A stretch of 64,000 bases of DNA, from NCBI RefSeq assembly GCF_014195095.1, contig NZ_JACIBC010000007.1, positions 290,048 to 354,047 on the forward strand. Direction: 5' to 3'. The notes under the pieces were generated by a model. It was not told the origin of the DNA. It searched no databases and was given only the letters and a program-made list of their open reading frames with translations. Origin of the DNA: Rhizobium sp. BK602. Its GTDB lineage: Bacteria > Pseudomonadota > Alphaproteobacteria > Rhizobiales > Rhizobiaceae. This document shows positions 10,596 through 17,723 of the stretch, piece by piece. The first letter of the stretch is position 1. The number at the start of each line of letters is the position of its first letter. The position numbers were made by a program, and so were the translations under genes.

Positions 10596-11897
10596 ATGAT
10601 CCATCTACGTGGGGCCAAAGCCCTTCGCATCGCCGCTGTTGCCGCCACGACCGGGCTGGCGATCTTGGCCGGCGCGACGGGTGCCGCCGCCGACACCGTC
10701 GTCAAATGGCTGCATCTGGAAACCGATCCGAATTACGTCGCCGTCTGGCGCAAGCTCGCCGATCAGTACGAGGCCAAGCATCCCGGCACGAAGATCGAGA
10801 TGCAGTTCCTGGCCAACGAGGCCTTCAAGGCCAAGCTGCCGACCTTGCTGCAATCGAAGGACGCGCCGGATTTCTTCTTCAGCTGGGGCGGCGGCGTGCT
10901 GAAACAGCAGCAGCAAACCGGCACGCTGATGGATCTGACCGAGGCGATGAATGCCAAGGATGGCGCCTGGCTGAAGAGCTATAATCCGGCTGCCGTCAAG
11001 GGGTTGACCTTCGACGGCAAGATCAGCGCCGTGCCCTACAAGATGGGCACCGTTTCCTTCTTCTACAACAAGGCGCTCTTTGCCAAGGCCGGCGTCGACG
11101 CGGCTTCCATCAAGACCTGGGACGACTATCTGGCCGCGGTCAAGAAGCTCAAGGCGGCCGGCATCGCGCCGATCGCCGGTGGCGGCGGCGAGAAGTGGCC
11201 GATCCATTTCTACTGGAGCTATCTGGTGATGCGTGACGGCGGTCAGCCGGTTTTCACCGCCGCCAAGACCGGCCAAGGCAACGGTTTCAACGATCCGGCC
11301 ATCATCAAGGCGGGCGAGCAGCTGGCCGAACTCGGCAAGCTCGAGCCCTTCCAGCCCGGCTATCTCGGCGCCACCTGGCCGCAGGCGCTCGGCGTCTTCG
11401 GCGACGGCAAGGCGGCAATGATCCTCGGCTTCGAAAACACCGTCGCCAACCAGCGCACCAATGCCGGCGACGGCAAGGGCCTGGCGGACGACAATGTCGG
11501 GCGCTTCGCCTTCCCGGCGGTCACCGGCGGCGCCGGCCTTGCGACCGATACGCTGGGCGGTTTGAACGGTTGGGCCGTCACCAAGAAGGCGCCGCCAGAA
11601 GCGCTCGATTTCCTCGCCTATCTCACCAATGCCGACAATGAGCGCACCATGGCGCAGGCCGGCATGCTCATTCCGGTCGCGACCGGCGCGGAGGATGGCG
11701 TCAAGGGTCCGCTGATGCGCGATGCCGCCGATCAGCTGGCGCATTCGACCTGGCACCAGAACTTCTTCGACCAGGATCTCGGCCCCTCGGTCGGCCGTGT
11801 CGTCAACGATGTGGCCGTCGGCATCGTCTCCGGCCAGATCGCGCCGAAGGATGGCGCGCAGCAGGTCCAGGACGCCTTCGAGCAGGACCAGCTCTAG
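10596..11897 (+). CDS. Sugar ABC transporter substrate-binding protein (CUT1)
   Basis: A 433-residue periplasmic protein. A signal peptide of about 32 residues ends near GATGAAA/DTV, then comes the mature domain beginning VVKWLHLETDPNYVAVWRKL. The stretch APDFFFSWGGGVLKQQQQ and the aromatic-rich GGEKWPIHFYWSYLVM suit family-1 solute-binding proteins for di- or oligosaccharides. GGGAGGAG lies 7 bases before the ATG. It is followed by a strong hairpin with a T-run, then by two permeases and an ATPase, so it is probably made in excess of the membrane parts. The substrate cannot be named; a ThuA/Gfo-Idh pair opposite hints at a glycoside. Confidence 0.88.
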   Translation: MIHLRGAKALRIAAVAATTGLAILAGATGAAADTVVKWLHLETDPNYVAVWRKLADQYEAKHPGTKIEMQFLANEAFKAKLPTLLQSKDAPDFFFSWGGGVLKQQQQTGTLMDLTEAMNAKDGAWLKSYNPAAVKGLTFDGKISAVPYKMGTVSFFYNKALFAKAGVDAASIKTWDDYLAAVKKLKAAGIAPIAGGGGEKWPIHFYWSYLVMRDGGQPVFTAAKTGQGNGFNDPAIIKAGEQLAELGKLEPFQPGYLGATWPQALGVFGDGKAAMILGFENTVANQRTNAGDGKGLADDNVGRFAFPAVTGGAGLATDTLGGLNGWAVTKKAPPEALDFLAYLTNADNERTMAQAGMLIPVATGAEDGVKGPLMRDAADQLAHSTWHQNFFDQDLGPSVGRVVNDVAVGIVSGQIAPKDGAQQVQDAFEQDQL

Positions 11898-11903
11898 CGG
11901 CAT

Positions 11904-11945
11904 CCGGCGCCGGCCGCTCCCTTGTGCCGGCGCCGGTTTTTCTTT
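11904..11945 (+). terminator. Attenuating terminator-like hairpin after the binding-protein gene
   Basis: Arms CCGGCGCCGGC (11904-11914) and GCCGGCGCCGG (11926-11936) form an 11-bp GC stem with an 11-base loop, followed by TTTTTCTTT. It lies inside the operon, between the binding protein and the first permease, so partial read-through is expected. Confidence 0.75.
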
Positions 11946-11969
11946 GAATTGCAATTGTCGAGACCGCCC

Positions 11970-12908
11970 ATGACCGATGTCAGCGCCACGACTGCCATGC
12001 CCTCCATCGCAAGAGCGAGGCCCGCAGCGAAACGAAAATCGCCGGCCGCGCGCGGCCGCATGCCTGTTATTTTGCTGTTCCTGCCGCCGGCATTGCTGCT
12101 CTTCACCATCTTCGTCATCCTGCCGATGGGCGAGGCCGCCTGGTACAGCCTCTATCGTTGGAACGGCTATGGCCCGCCGACGGAATTCGTGGGGCTGCGC
12201 AATTTCCAGGTTCTGTTCAAGAACGCCGCGTTCCTGACCTCGCTCAAGAACAATGCGCTCATCATCCTGGTGTCGATCGCCATCCAGGTGCCGCTTGCCA
12301 TCTGGCTGGCGACGATGCTGGCGAACCGCGTTCGCGGCGTCGTGCTCTTCCGGCTGATCTTCTTCCTGCCTTATGTGCTGGCGGAAGTCGCCGCCGGCCT
12401 GATCTGGCGCTTCGTCTATGACGGCGACTACGGCCTGTTTGCCGCGATCGCGCATTTCCTCGGAACCGCCACGCCCTATGTGCTCGCCGACAAGGACCTG
12501 GCGATGTATGCCGTGCTCGGCGTCATCGTGTGGAAATATTTCGGCTTCCACATGATGCTGTTCATCGCCGGACTGCAATCCCTGGACAAGAGCGTGCTGG
12601 AGGCGGCCGAGATCGATGGCGCCACCGGCTGGCAGAAGTTCCGCTACGTCACCTTGCCGCTGCTGGGCTCGACGCTGCGTCTCTCCGTCTTCTTCGCGGT
12701 CGTCGGATCGCTGCAGCTCTTCGACATGATCATGCCGCTCACCGGCGGCGGACCGTTCAACTCGACGCAGACGATGGTGACCTTCCTATACAATTTCGGT
12801 GTCACCCGCATGCAGGTCGGTCTCGGCAGCGCCGTCGGCGTCGTGCTGTTCGTGATCTGCGTCACTCTCGCCTTCGGCTACAAACGGATATTTATGCGCA
12901 ATGACTGA
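11970..12908 (+). CDS. Sugar ABC transporter permease 1 (MalF-like)
   Basis: A 312-residue inner-membrane permease. After a polar N-terminus of about 30 residues it has spans beginning MPVILLFLPPALLLFTIFVI, and the ATPase-docking loop reads VLEAAEIDGATGWQKFRYVT. PLTGGGPFNSTQTMVTFLY near residue 265 is typical of CUT1 permeases. The ATG at 11970 is chosen because upstream starts would lie within the terminator hairpin. Its stop overlaps the start of the second permease by 8 bases. Confidence 0.88.
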   Translation: MTDVSATTAMPSIARARPAAKRKSPAARGRMPVILLFLPPALLLFTIFVILPMGEAAWYSLYRWNGYGPPTEFVGLRNFQVLFKNAAFLTSLKNNALIILVSIAIQVPLAIWLATMLANRVRGVVLFRLIFFLPYVLAEVAAGLIWRFVYDGDYGLFAAIAHFLGTATPYVLADKDLAMYAVLGVIVWKYFGFHMMLFIAGLQSLDKSVLEAAEIDGATGWQKFRYVTLPLLGSTLRLSVFFAVVGSLQLFDMIMPLTGGGPFNSTQTMVTFLYNFGVTRMQVGLGSAVGVVLFVICVTLAFGYKRIFMRND

Positions 12909-13749
12909 TATGGCTTCATCCGTTCGACTGAGCACCGGCACGAAGATCTATCTCTACGTGTCGCTGACCATCATCGCCGCCATCGTGCTGATCCCGCTTC
13001 TGACGACCGCACTCGGCGGCTTCAAGACGCTGGGCGATCTCCGGGTCAATCCCTTCGGCCTGCCGGCCGAATGGCATTTCGAGAATTATACCGGCATCCT
13101 GTTCGGCGATCGCTACTGGCGGCAGATGATGAACTCCTTGATCATCGCCGTGTTGACCGTGTTCCTGACGCTGTCGGTCTCGGCGATGGCCGCCTTCGCC
13201 TTCGCGCATGTGAAATTCTTCGGCTCGAACTTCCTGCTGAACTATTTCCTCATCGGCCTGATGTTTCCGGCGGCCACGGCGATCCTGCCGCTGTTCATCC
13301 GCATCCGCGATCTCGGCCTGCTCAATACCTATTGGGGCGTGGTGCTGCCGCAGGTGGCTTTCGGCCTCGGCATGAGCATCCTTCTGTTCCGAAATTATTT
13401 TCGCAACCTTCCGGAAGAATTGTTCCAGGCGGCTTTCGTCGATGGTTGCGGTTATATCCGCTTCTTCTGGCACATCTCGCTGCCGCTCTCGCGGCCGATC
13501 ATCGCCACCGTCAGTATCATCTCCTTCGTCGGCAGCTGGAACAGCTACATCCTGCCGCTGATCATGCTGAACTCGGATTCGATCTATCCCTGGCCGCTCG
13601 GCATGATGGTCTATAGCGGCGAATTCGGTACCGAATGGGAACTGGTGCTGGCCTTCATCACGCTCACCATCCTACCCACCATCATCGTCTTCTTCCTGGC
13701 GCAGAAGCACATCATCGCCGGCCTCACCGCCGGTGCCGTGAAGTCCTGA
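12901..13749 (+). CDS. Sugar ABC transporter permease 2 (MalG-like)
   Basis: A 282-residue inner-membrane permease that pairs with the preceding MalF-like protein. The first span is residues 16-36 (YLYVSLTIIAAIVLIPLLTT). The EAA-type loop reads LFQAAFVDGCGYIRFFWHIS, near residue 180, followed by the last two spans. It overlaps the upstream permease by 8 bases and is followed 20 bases later by the ATPase gene, consistent with one transcript. Confidence 0.9.
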   Translation: MTDMASSVRLSTGTKIYLYVSLTIIAAIVLIPLLTTALGGFKTLGDLRVNPFGLPAEWHFENYTGILFGDRYWRQMMNSLIIAVLTVFLTLSVSAMAAFAFAHVKFFGSNFLLNYFLIGLMFPAATAILPLFIRIRDLGLLNTYWGVVLPQVAFGLGMSILLFRNYFRNLPEELFQAAFVDGCGYIRFFWHISLPLSRPIIATVSIISFVGSWNSYILPLIMLNSDSIYPWPLGMMVYSGEFGTEWELVLAFITLTILPTIIVFFLAQKHIIAGLTAGAVKS

Positions 13750-13769
13750 GCCTTACTGGAGCAAAGAGC

Positions 13770-14840
13770 ATGGCATCCGTCGAACTGCACAACATCCACA
13801 AGGCCTATGGGGCGCTCACCGTCATCCACGATATCTCGCTTTCGATCGAGGACGGCGAGTTCATCGCACTCGTCGGTCCCTCCGGCTGCGGGAAATCGAC
13901 CCTTTTGCGGATGATCGCCGGGTTGGAGGAAATCACCGAGGGCGACGTGTCGATCGGCGGGCAGGTGGTCAACGCCATGACGCCGCGCGAGCGCAACATC
14001 GCCATGGTCTTCCAGTCCTATGCGCTTTATCCGCATATGACGGTGGCCGAGAACATGGGCTTCAACCTGAAGCTCTCGGGCGAGACCAAGCCGGTCATCG
14101 AGCAGCGGGTCAACGAGGCGGCGCGCATGCTCGACCTCACCAAGCTGCTCGACCGCAAGCCGGCGCAACTGTCCGGCGGTCAGCGTCAGCGCGTCGCCAT
14201 GGGGCGCGCCATCGTGCGTAATCCCGCCGTCTTCCTGTTCGACGAACCGCTGTCGAACCTCGATGCGAAGCTGCGTGTGCAGATGCGCTCGGAGATCAAG
14301 GCGCTGCATCAGAAGGTGCAGACCACCTCGATCTACGTCACCCACGACCAGATCGAGGCCATGACACTGGCCGACCGCATCGTCGTGCTGAATCAGGGCA
14401 AGATCGAGCAACAGGGCACGCCGATCGAGCTCTACCGCCAGCCGGCCAACCTCTTCGTCGCCGGCTTCATCGGCTCACCCGCCATGAATTTCCTCGACGG
14501 CGTGGTGGAGGGCCTCGATGGTTCGCCCGCCGTGCGCCTGAAGGACAGCACGCCGGTGCGTATCGCCGGCGCGCGTAAGGTGAAATCCGGGCAGAGCGTG
14601 AAGATCGGCCTCAGGCCGGAGCATCTGAGCCTTGCCGGCAATGGTTCGCCGCTGACCGGGCAGACGCTGCTGGTCGAGCCGACCGGCGCGCAGACGCATG
14701 TGCTGTTCGATCTGGCCGGCGAGCAGGTGACCGCCGTCGTCGATGGCGAGGCGCCGGTCCGCTATGGCGAGCCGCTGAGGGTCGCCGTCAGCCCCGAGCA
14801 GGTCTATGTCTTCGATGCATCGAGCGGGCTGGCGCTTTAG
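13770..14840 (+). CDS. Sugar ABC transporter ATPase (MalK/UgpC type)
   Basis: A 356-residue ATPase that energises the transporter as a homodimer. All motifs are canonical: Walker A GPSGCGKS (about 38-45), Q-loop in FQSYALYPHMT, signature LSGGQRQR (134-141), Walker B FLFDEPLSNLDAKLR, and switch VTHDQIEAMTLAD. Residues from about 240 form the OB-fold regulatory domain. This contrasts with the glycerol operon, where the two ATPases have complementary defects. The true start is MASVELHNI with TGGAGC upstream. Its stop overlaps the stop of the convergent DUF427 gene by 3 bases. Confidence 0.92.
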   Translation: MASVELHNIHKAYGALTVIHDISLSIEDGEFIALVGPSGCGKSTLLRMIAGLEEITEGDVSIGGQVVNAMTPRERNIAMVFQSYALYPHMTVAENMGFNLKLSGETKPVIEQRVNEAARMLDLTKLLDRKPAQLSGGQRQRVAMGRAIVRNPAVFLFDEPLSNLDAKLRVQMRSEIKALHQKVQTTSIYVTHDQIEAMTLADRIVVLNQGKIEQQGTPIELYRQPANLFVAGFIGSPAMNFLDGVVEGLDGSPAVRLKDSTPVRIAGARKVKSGQSVKIGLRPEHLSLAGNGSPLTGQTLLVEPTGAQTHVLFDLAGEQVTAVVDGEAPVRYGEPLRVAVSPEQVYVFDASSGLAL

Positions 14841-15214
14841 GCGTCAATGCTGATGGCGTCGACCCGATCCGGGTAGAAGGCCACGTAGTCCTTGATCCGG
14901 CCTACGGAAGGATAAGGGTTTTCGTAGGTCCAGACCGCGTTCACCGACCGCTCGCCGCCGGCCGGGATGTTGTAATAGGAACAGTCGCCCTTGTAGGGAC
15001 AGTATGTGGCATGGTCGGTCCTTTCGAGTGCCGACATGTCGACATCCTTGCGCGGCACGTAGAGGACCGGCGGATAGGAGGCTTCCTTCAGGGACAGGGC
15101 GTCGCGCGTATCGGCGATGACCTTGCCGGCAACCGAAACGGTGACATGCGCCCGCTTGTTCTCGATGGTGATGGGATGATCGGGGCCGGGAATCTTGATC
15201 GGCTTTTCGGGCAT
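14837..15214 (-). CDS. DUF427 domain protein
   Basis: A 125-residue cytoplasmic protein made of a single DUF427 beta domain. Recognisable segments are VTVSVAGKVIADTRDALSL, the YVPRKDVD turn, THDH-like ERTDHATYCPYKGDCSYYNI with its conserved cysteines, and VWTYENPYPSVGRIKDYVAF. The family's biochemical role is not known. The start is MPEKPIKIP, with GAGGAGAG upstream. The gene lies tail-to-tail with the sugar ABC ATPase gene and is 106 bases downstream of the TetR regulator, which points the same way. Confidence 0.85.
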   Translation of the reverse strand: MPEKPIKIPGPDHPITIENKRAHVTVSVAGKVIADTRDALSLKEASYPPVLYVPRKDVDMSALERTDHATYCPYKGDCSYYNIPAGGERSVNAVWTYENPYPSVGRIKDYVAFYPDRVDAISIDA

Positions 15215-15320
15215 TTGGACTCTCCTCGGCTTTGGTGAGGGGCCAGGCACATAAGTTTCGCGAAACCGAACTCGCCTGACACTCTCATTCAAAAGCATAT
15301 AGGACGCATCCAGCCGAATA

Positions 15321-15965
15321 TCAGGCCCCCTGCGGCCCTTGAGCTTTCGGTGCACCCCAGCGCAATCCGTCCATCAACAGGCCGACGAGGCGGCGGGAGC
15401 GGTCGTGCCATTCCGGCGAGTTGGGCATGGAATAGGTGCCGGAAAGCGCCTGCAGCACGTCGGTGCTGTCGACATCGGCGCGGATCGAGCCGGCGGCGAC
15501 GGCCCTTGCGATGAGGCCGGAGAGCACGATCGGTACTTTGCCGTAGCTGTCGGCGAAGAGTTCGGAATTGCTGTTGAGCAGGATGCGCAGACTGTCTCCC
15601 ATGCCACGCTTCGTGGCGATGTAGCCGACGAAACGATGCATCCATTCCTCCAGCGCGCGATCCGGTGTCAGCTCGCCGGCGAGCTCCCCGGCTGCGTCGC
15701 AAAGCACCTCGACCTCATGGCGATAGACGGCCTCGACCAGATGTTCGCGGGTCGGGAAATGCCGGTAAAGCGTGCCGACGCCGACGCTTGCGCGCCGGGC
15801 AATCTCCTCGAGCGAGGCGGCGGTGCCGTGATCGGCGAAGGCTTGCGCCGCGGTTTCGATGAGCTTGTCGCGGTTGCGGCGTGCATCGGCGCGCAGGGTC
15901 TTGCCGCCTGGCGGTGTGGTATCCTTCGGTTCTGGCGGCGGCTTGGCGGCCAATTTTCGCTCCAC
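15321..15965 (-). CDS. TetR-family regulator of the molybdenum hydroxylase operon
   Basis: A 214-residue repressor. Residues about 28-75 form the TetR DNA-binding domain (RNRDKLIETAAQAFADHG, then EIARRASVGVGTLYRHFPTR with the recognition helix). The remaining helical part is the ligand-binding and dimerisation domain. It is divergent from the three-subunit molybdenum hydroxylase genes, and a perfect 22-bp palindrome sits in the shared upstream DNA, so it probably represses that operon and itself. The effector is unknown; a substrate of the hydroxylase is the simplest guess. Confidence 0.88.
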   Translation of the reverse strand: MERKLAAKPPPEPKDTTPPGGKTLRADARRNRDKLIETAAQAFADHGTAASLEEIARRASVGVGTLYRHFPTREHLVEAVYRHEVEVLCDAAGELAGELTPDRALEEWMHRFVGYIATKRGMGDSLRILLNSNSELFADSYGKVPIVLSGLIARAVAAGSIRADVDSTDVLQALSGTYSMPNSPEWHDRSRRLVGLLMDGLRWGAPKAQGPQGA

Positions 15966-16006
15966 GCGGATTGCGACTTGACGGCATCGGCCAAGTCTCT
16001 AAATAT

Positions 16007-16028
16007 TAAACGGAGGCGCCTCCGTTTA
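16007..16028. promoter_or_regulatory. 22-bp palindromic operator, probably for the TetR regulator
   Basis: TAAACGGAGGC is followed directly by its exact reverse complement, GCCTCCGTTTA, a perfect 22-bp palindrome. It lies 42 bases upstream of the tetR start codon and 248 bases before the hydroxylase iron-sulfur gene. Size and symmetry are those expected for a TetR dimer site. Confidence 0.75.
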
Positions 16029-16275
16029 TTCTGGAGTACCGGAGGATTGTTATCGCATAATGCGCCGTGATGCCATTGCCGTCTGCAAGGAGGATCGAGG
16101 ATGGCAAGGGCGCGGCGTAATCCGATGTCCCATCGAAATCCGCATGCGCCAGCGAAGGCGCCGTAGGCTGATGATCTTCGGCCGGCAACGCAAACGTCCG
16201 CAAACGTCAAGGATGAGCGTCATGCCGGCGCAATCCGATAATTCCACGATGATGACCCGAACAGGGAGTGAGTTG

Positions 16276-16743
16276 ATGACCACCGTCCATCTCGATATCA
16301 ACGGGCATGCGCATGAGCTTTCGCTCGATCCGCGTGTCACGCTTCTCGATGCCCTTCGCGAGCATCTCTGTCTGACCGGCACCAAGAAGGGCTGCGACCA
16401 GGGCCAGTGCGGCGCCTGTACCGTCCATGTCGATGGCGAGCGCGTGCTGTCCTGCCTGATGCTGGCCGCCCAGGCCGAGGGTCGCAAGGTGACCACGATC
16501 GAGGGGCTGGCCAAAGAAAACGGCGACCTGCATCCGGTGCAGGCCGCCTTCCTCGAGCATGACGCCTTTCAGTGCGGCTATTGCACGCCGGGCCAGATCA
16601 TGTCGGCGGTCGCCTGTATCCGCGAGGGCCATGCCGGCACCGACGACGAGATCCGCGAATATATGGCCGGCAATCTCTGTCGCTGCGGCGCCTATCCGCA
16701 TATCGTCGCCGCCGTGCGCGAAGCCGCGGAGGCCGCCCGATGA
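16276..16743 (+). CDS. Molybdenum hydroxylase iron-sulfur subunit (PaoA/YagT-like)
   Basis: A 155-residue electron-transfer subunit with two [2Fe-2S] clusters. Cys40, 45, 48 and 60 (KKGCDQGQCGACTVHVDGER) hold the ferredoxin-type cluster; Cys100, 103, 135 and 137 (QCGYCTPGQ and NLCRCGAYPH) hold the second. It passes electrons between the Mo centre and the FAD subunit encoded next. The start MTTVHLDING has AGGGAG upstream; an upstream start would add basic residues but no Tat signal is seen, so the complex is probably cytoplasmic, unlike E. coli PaoABC. Its stop overlaps the FAD gene start (ATGA). Confidence 0.9.
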   Translation: MTTVHLDINGHAHELSLDPRVTLLDALREHLCLTGTKKGCDQGQCGACTVHVDGERVLSCLMLAAQAEGRKVTTIEGLAKENGDLHPVQAAFLEHDAFQCGYCTPGQIMSAVACIREGHAGTDDEIREYMAGNLCRCGAYPHIVAAVREAAEAAR

Positions 16744-17723
16744 AAGAGTTTTCCTATCTCCGCGCCGGCTCGATCGATGAGGCCCGGCAGGCTGCCGCAT
16801 CTTCGGCCACGGCATTGCTCGCCGGCGGCACGACGCTGCTCGATCTCGCCAAATGCGGCGTGGCCGCGCCGGGAACGGTGGTGGATATCTCCCATCTCTC
16901 CGGTCTCGATGCTATCGCTTTCACTGATCAGGGCGTCAGCATCGGCGCGCTGGCGAAGATGAGCCGCGTTGCCGACGACGCCAATATCAAGGCGCAGTTC
17001 CCGGCCGTCTCGCAGGCCTTGTCGCTGGCGGCCTCGGCGCAGATCCGCAACATGGCGACCATCGGCGGCAATCTGATGCAGCGCACGCGCTGTCCCTATT
17101 TCCGCGATCCCGCCACGTTTGCGGCTTGCAACAAGCGCGCGCCCGGCTCCGGCTGTTCGGCGATCGGCGGTGTCACGCGCAACCATGCGGTTCTCGGCAC
17201 GAGCGAGGCCTGCATCGCCACCAATCCCGGCGATCTCGCCGTGGCGCTGGTGGCCTTCGATGCCGTCGTGCATCTCGGCGAGCGTTCCATTGCGGCTGAT
17301 GATTTCTTCCTGCTGCCGGGCGCGACGCCGGAGCGGGAGCATGCGATCTCGCCCGGCGAGATGATCACGGCGATTGCCATTCCGGCATCGGCCGCGGCGC
17401 GCCGTTCGATCTATCTCAAGGTCCGCGACCGCCAGTCCTATGAGTTCGCGGCGGCGAGCGCCGCTGTCGGCCTTGAGCTGGAGGCGGATGGCCGGACGAT
17501 CCGCGATATCCGGGTGGCGCTTGGCGGTGTGGCGACCAAGCCCTGGCGTGCCCGCGCCGTTGAAAACGCATTGAAGGGCAAGGTGCTGGAGCCAGTCGCT
17601 GTGAAGCGCGCCTGCCTGCTCGCTGTCCAAGGTGCCGTCTATCATGGCGGCAATCACTACAAGATTGCGCTTGCGCCGCGTGTCGTCGAGCGCGCCATCC
17701 TGACGATGGGAGAGATAGCATGA
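16740..17723 (+). CDS. Molybdenum hydroxylase FAD subunit with extra Fe-S cysteines (PaoB/YagS-like)
   Basis: A 327-residue FAD-binding subunit. The pyrophosphate loops are ALLAGGTTLLDLAK (25-38) and ATIGGNLMQRTRC (106-118). Cys118, 130, 139 and 158 form an insertion (CPYFRD...CNKRAPGSGC...C) like the one that binds an additional [4Fe-4S] cluster in PaoB-type subunits. The C-terminal domain follows from about residue 220. It passes electrons to the final acceptor. Both ends overlap neighbouring genes by ATGA, implying fixed stoichiometry. Confidence 0.9.
   Translation: MKEFSYLRAGSIDEARQAAASSATALLAGGTTLLDLAKCGVAAPGTVVDISHLSGLDAIAFTDQGVSIGALAKMSRVADDANIKAQFPAVSQALSLAASAQIRNMATIGGNLMQRTRCPYFRDPATFAACNKRAPGSGCSAIGGVTRNHAVLGTSEACIATNPGDLAVALVAFDAVVHLGERSIAADDFFLLPGATPEREHAISPGEMITAIAIPASAAARRSIYLKVRDRQSYEFAAASAAVGLELEADGRTIRDIRVALGGVATKPWRARAVENALKGKVLEPVAVKRACLLAVQGAVYHGGNHYKIALAPRVVERAILTMGEIA

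Noticed and set aside
10605..12578. Long minus-strand frame of 657 codons opposite the sugar binding-protein and permease genes
   Set aside because: It mirrors well-supported plus-strand genes with signal peptide, membrane spans and operon spacing; its product is Arg/Gly/His-rich without any family motif.
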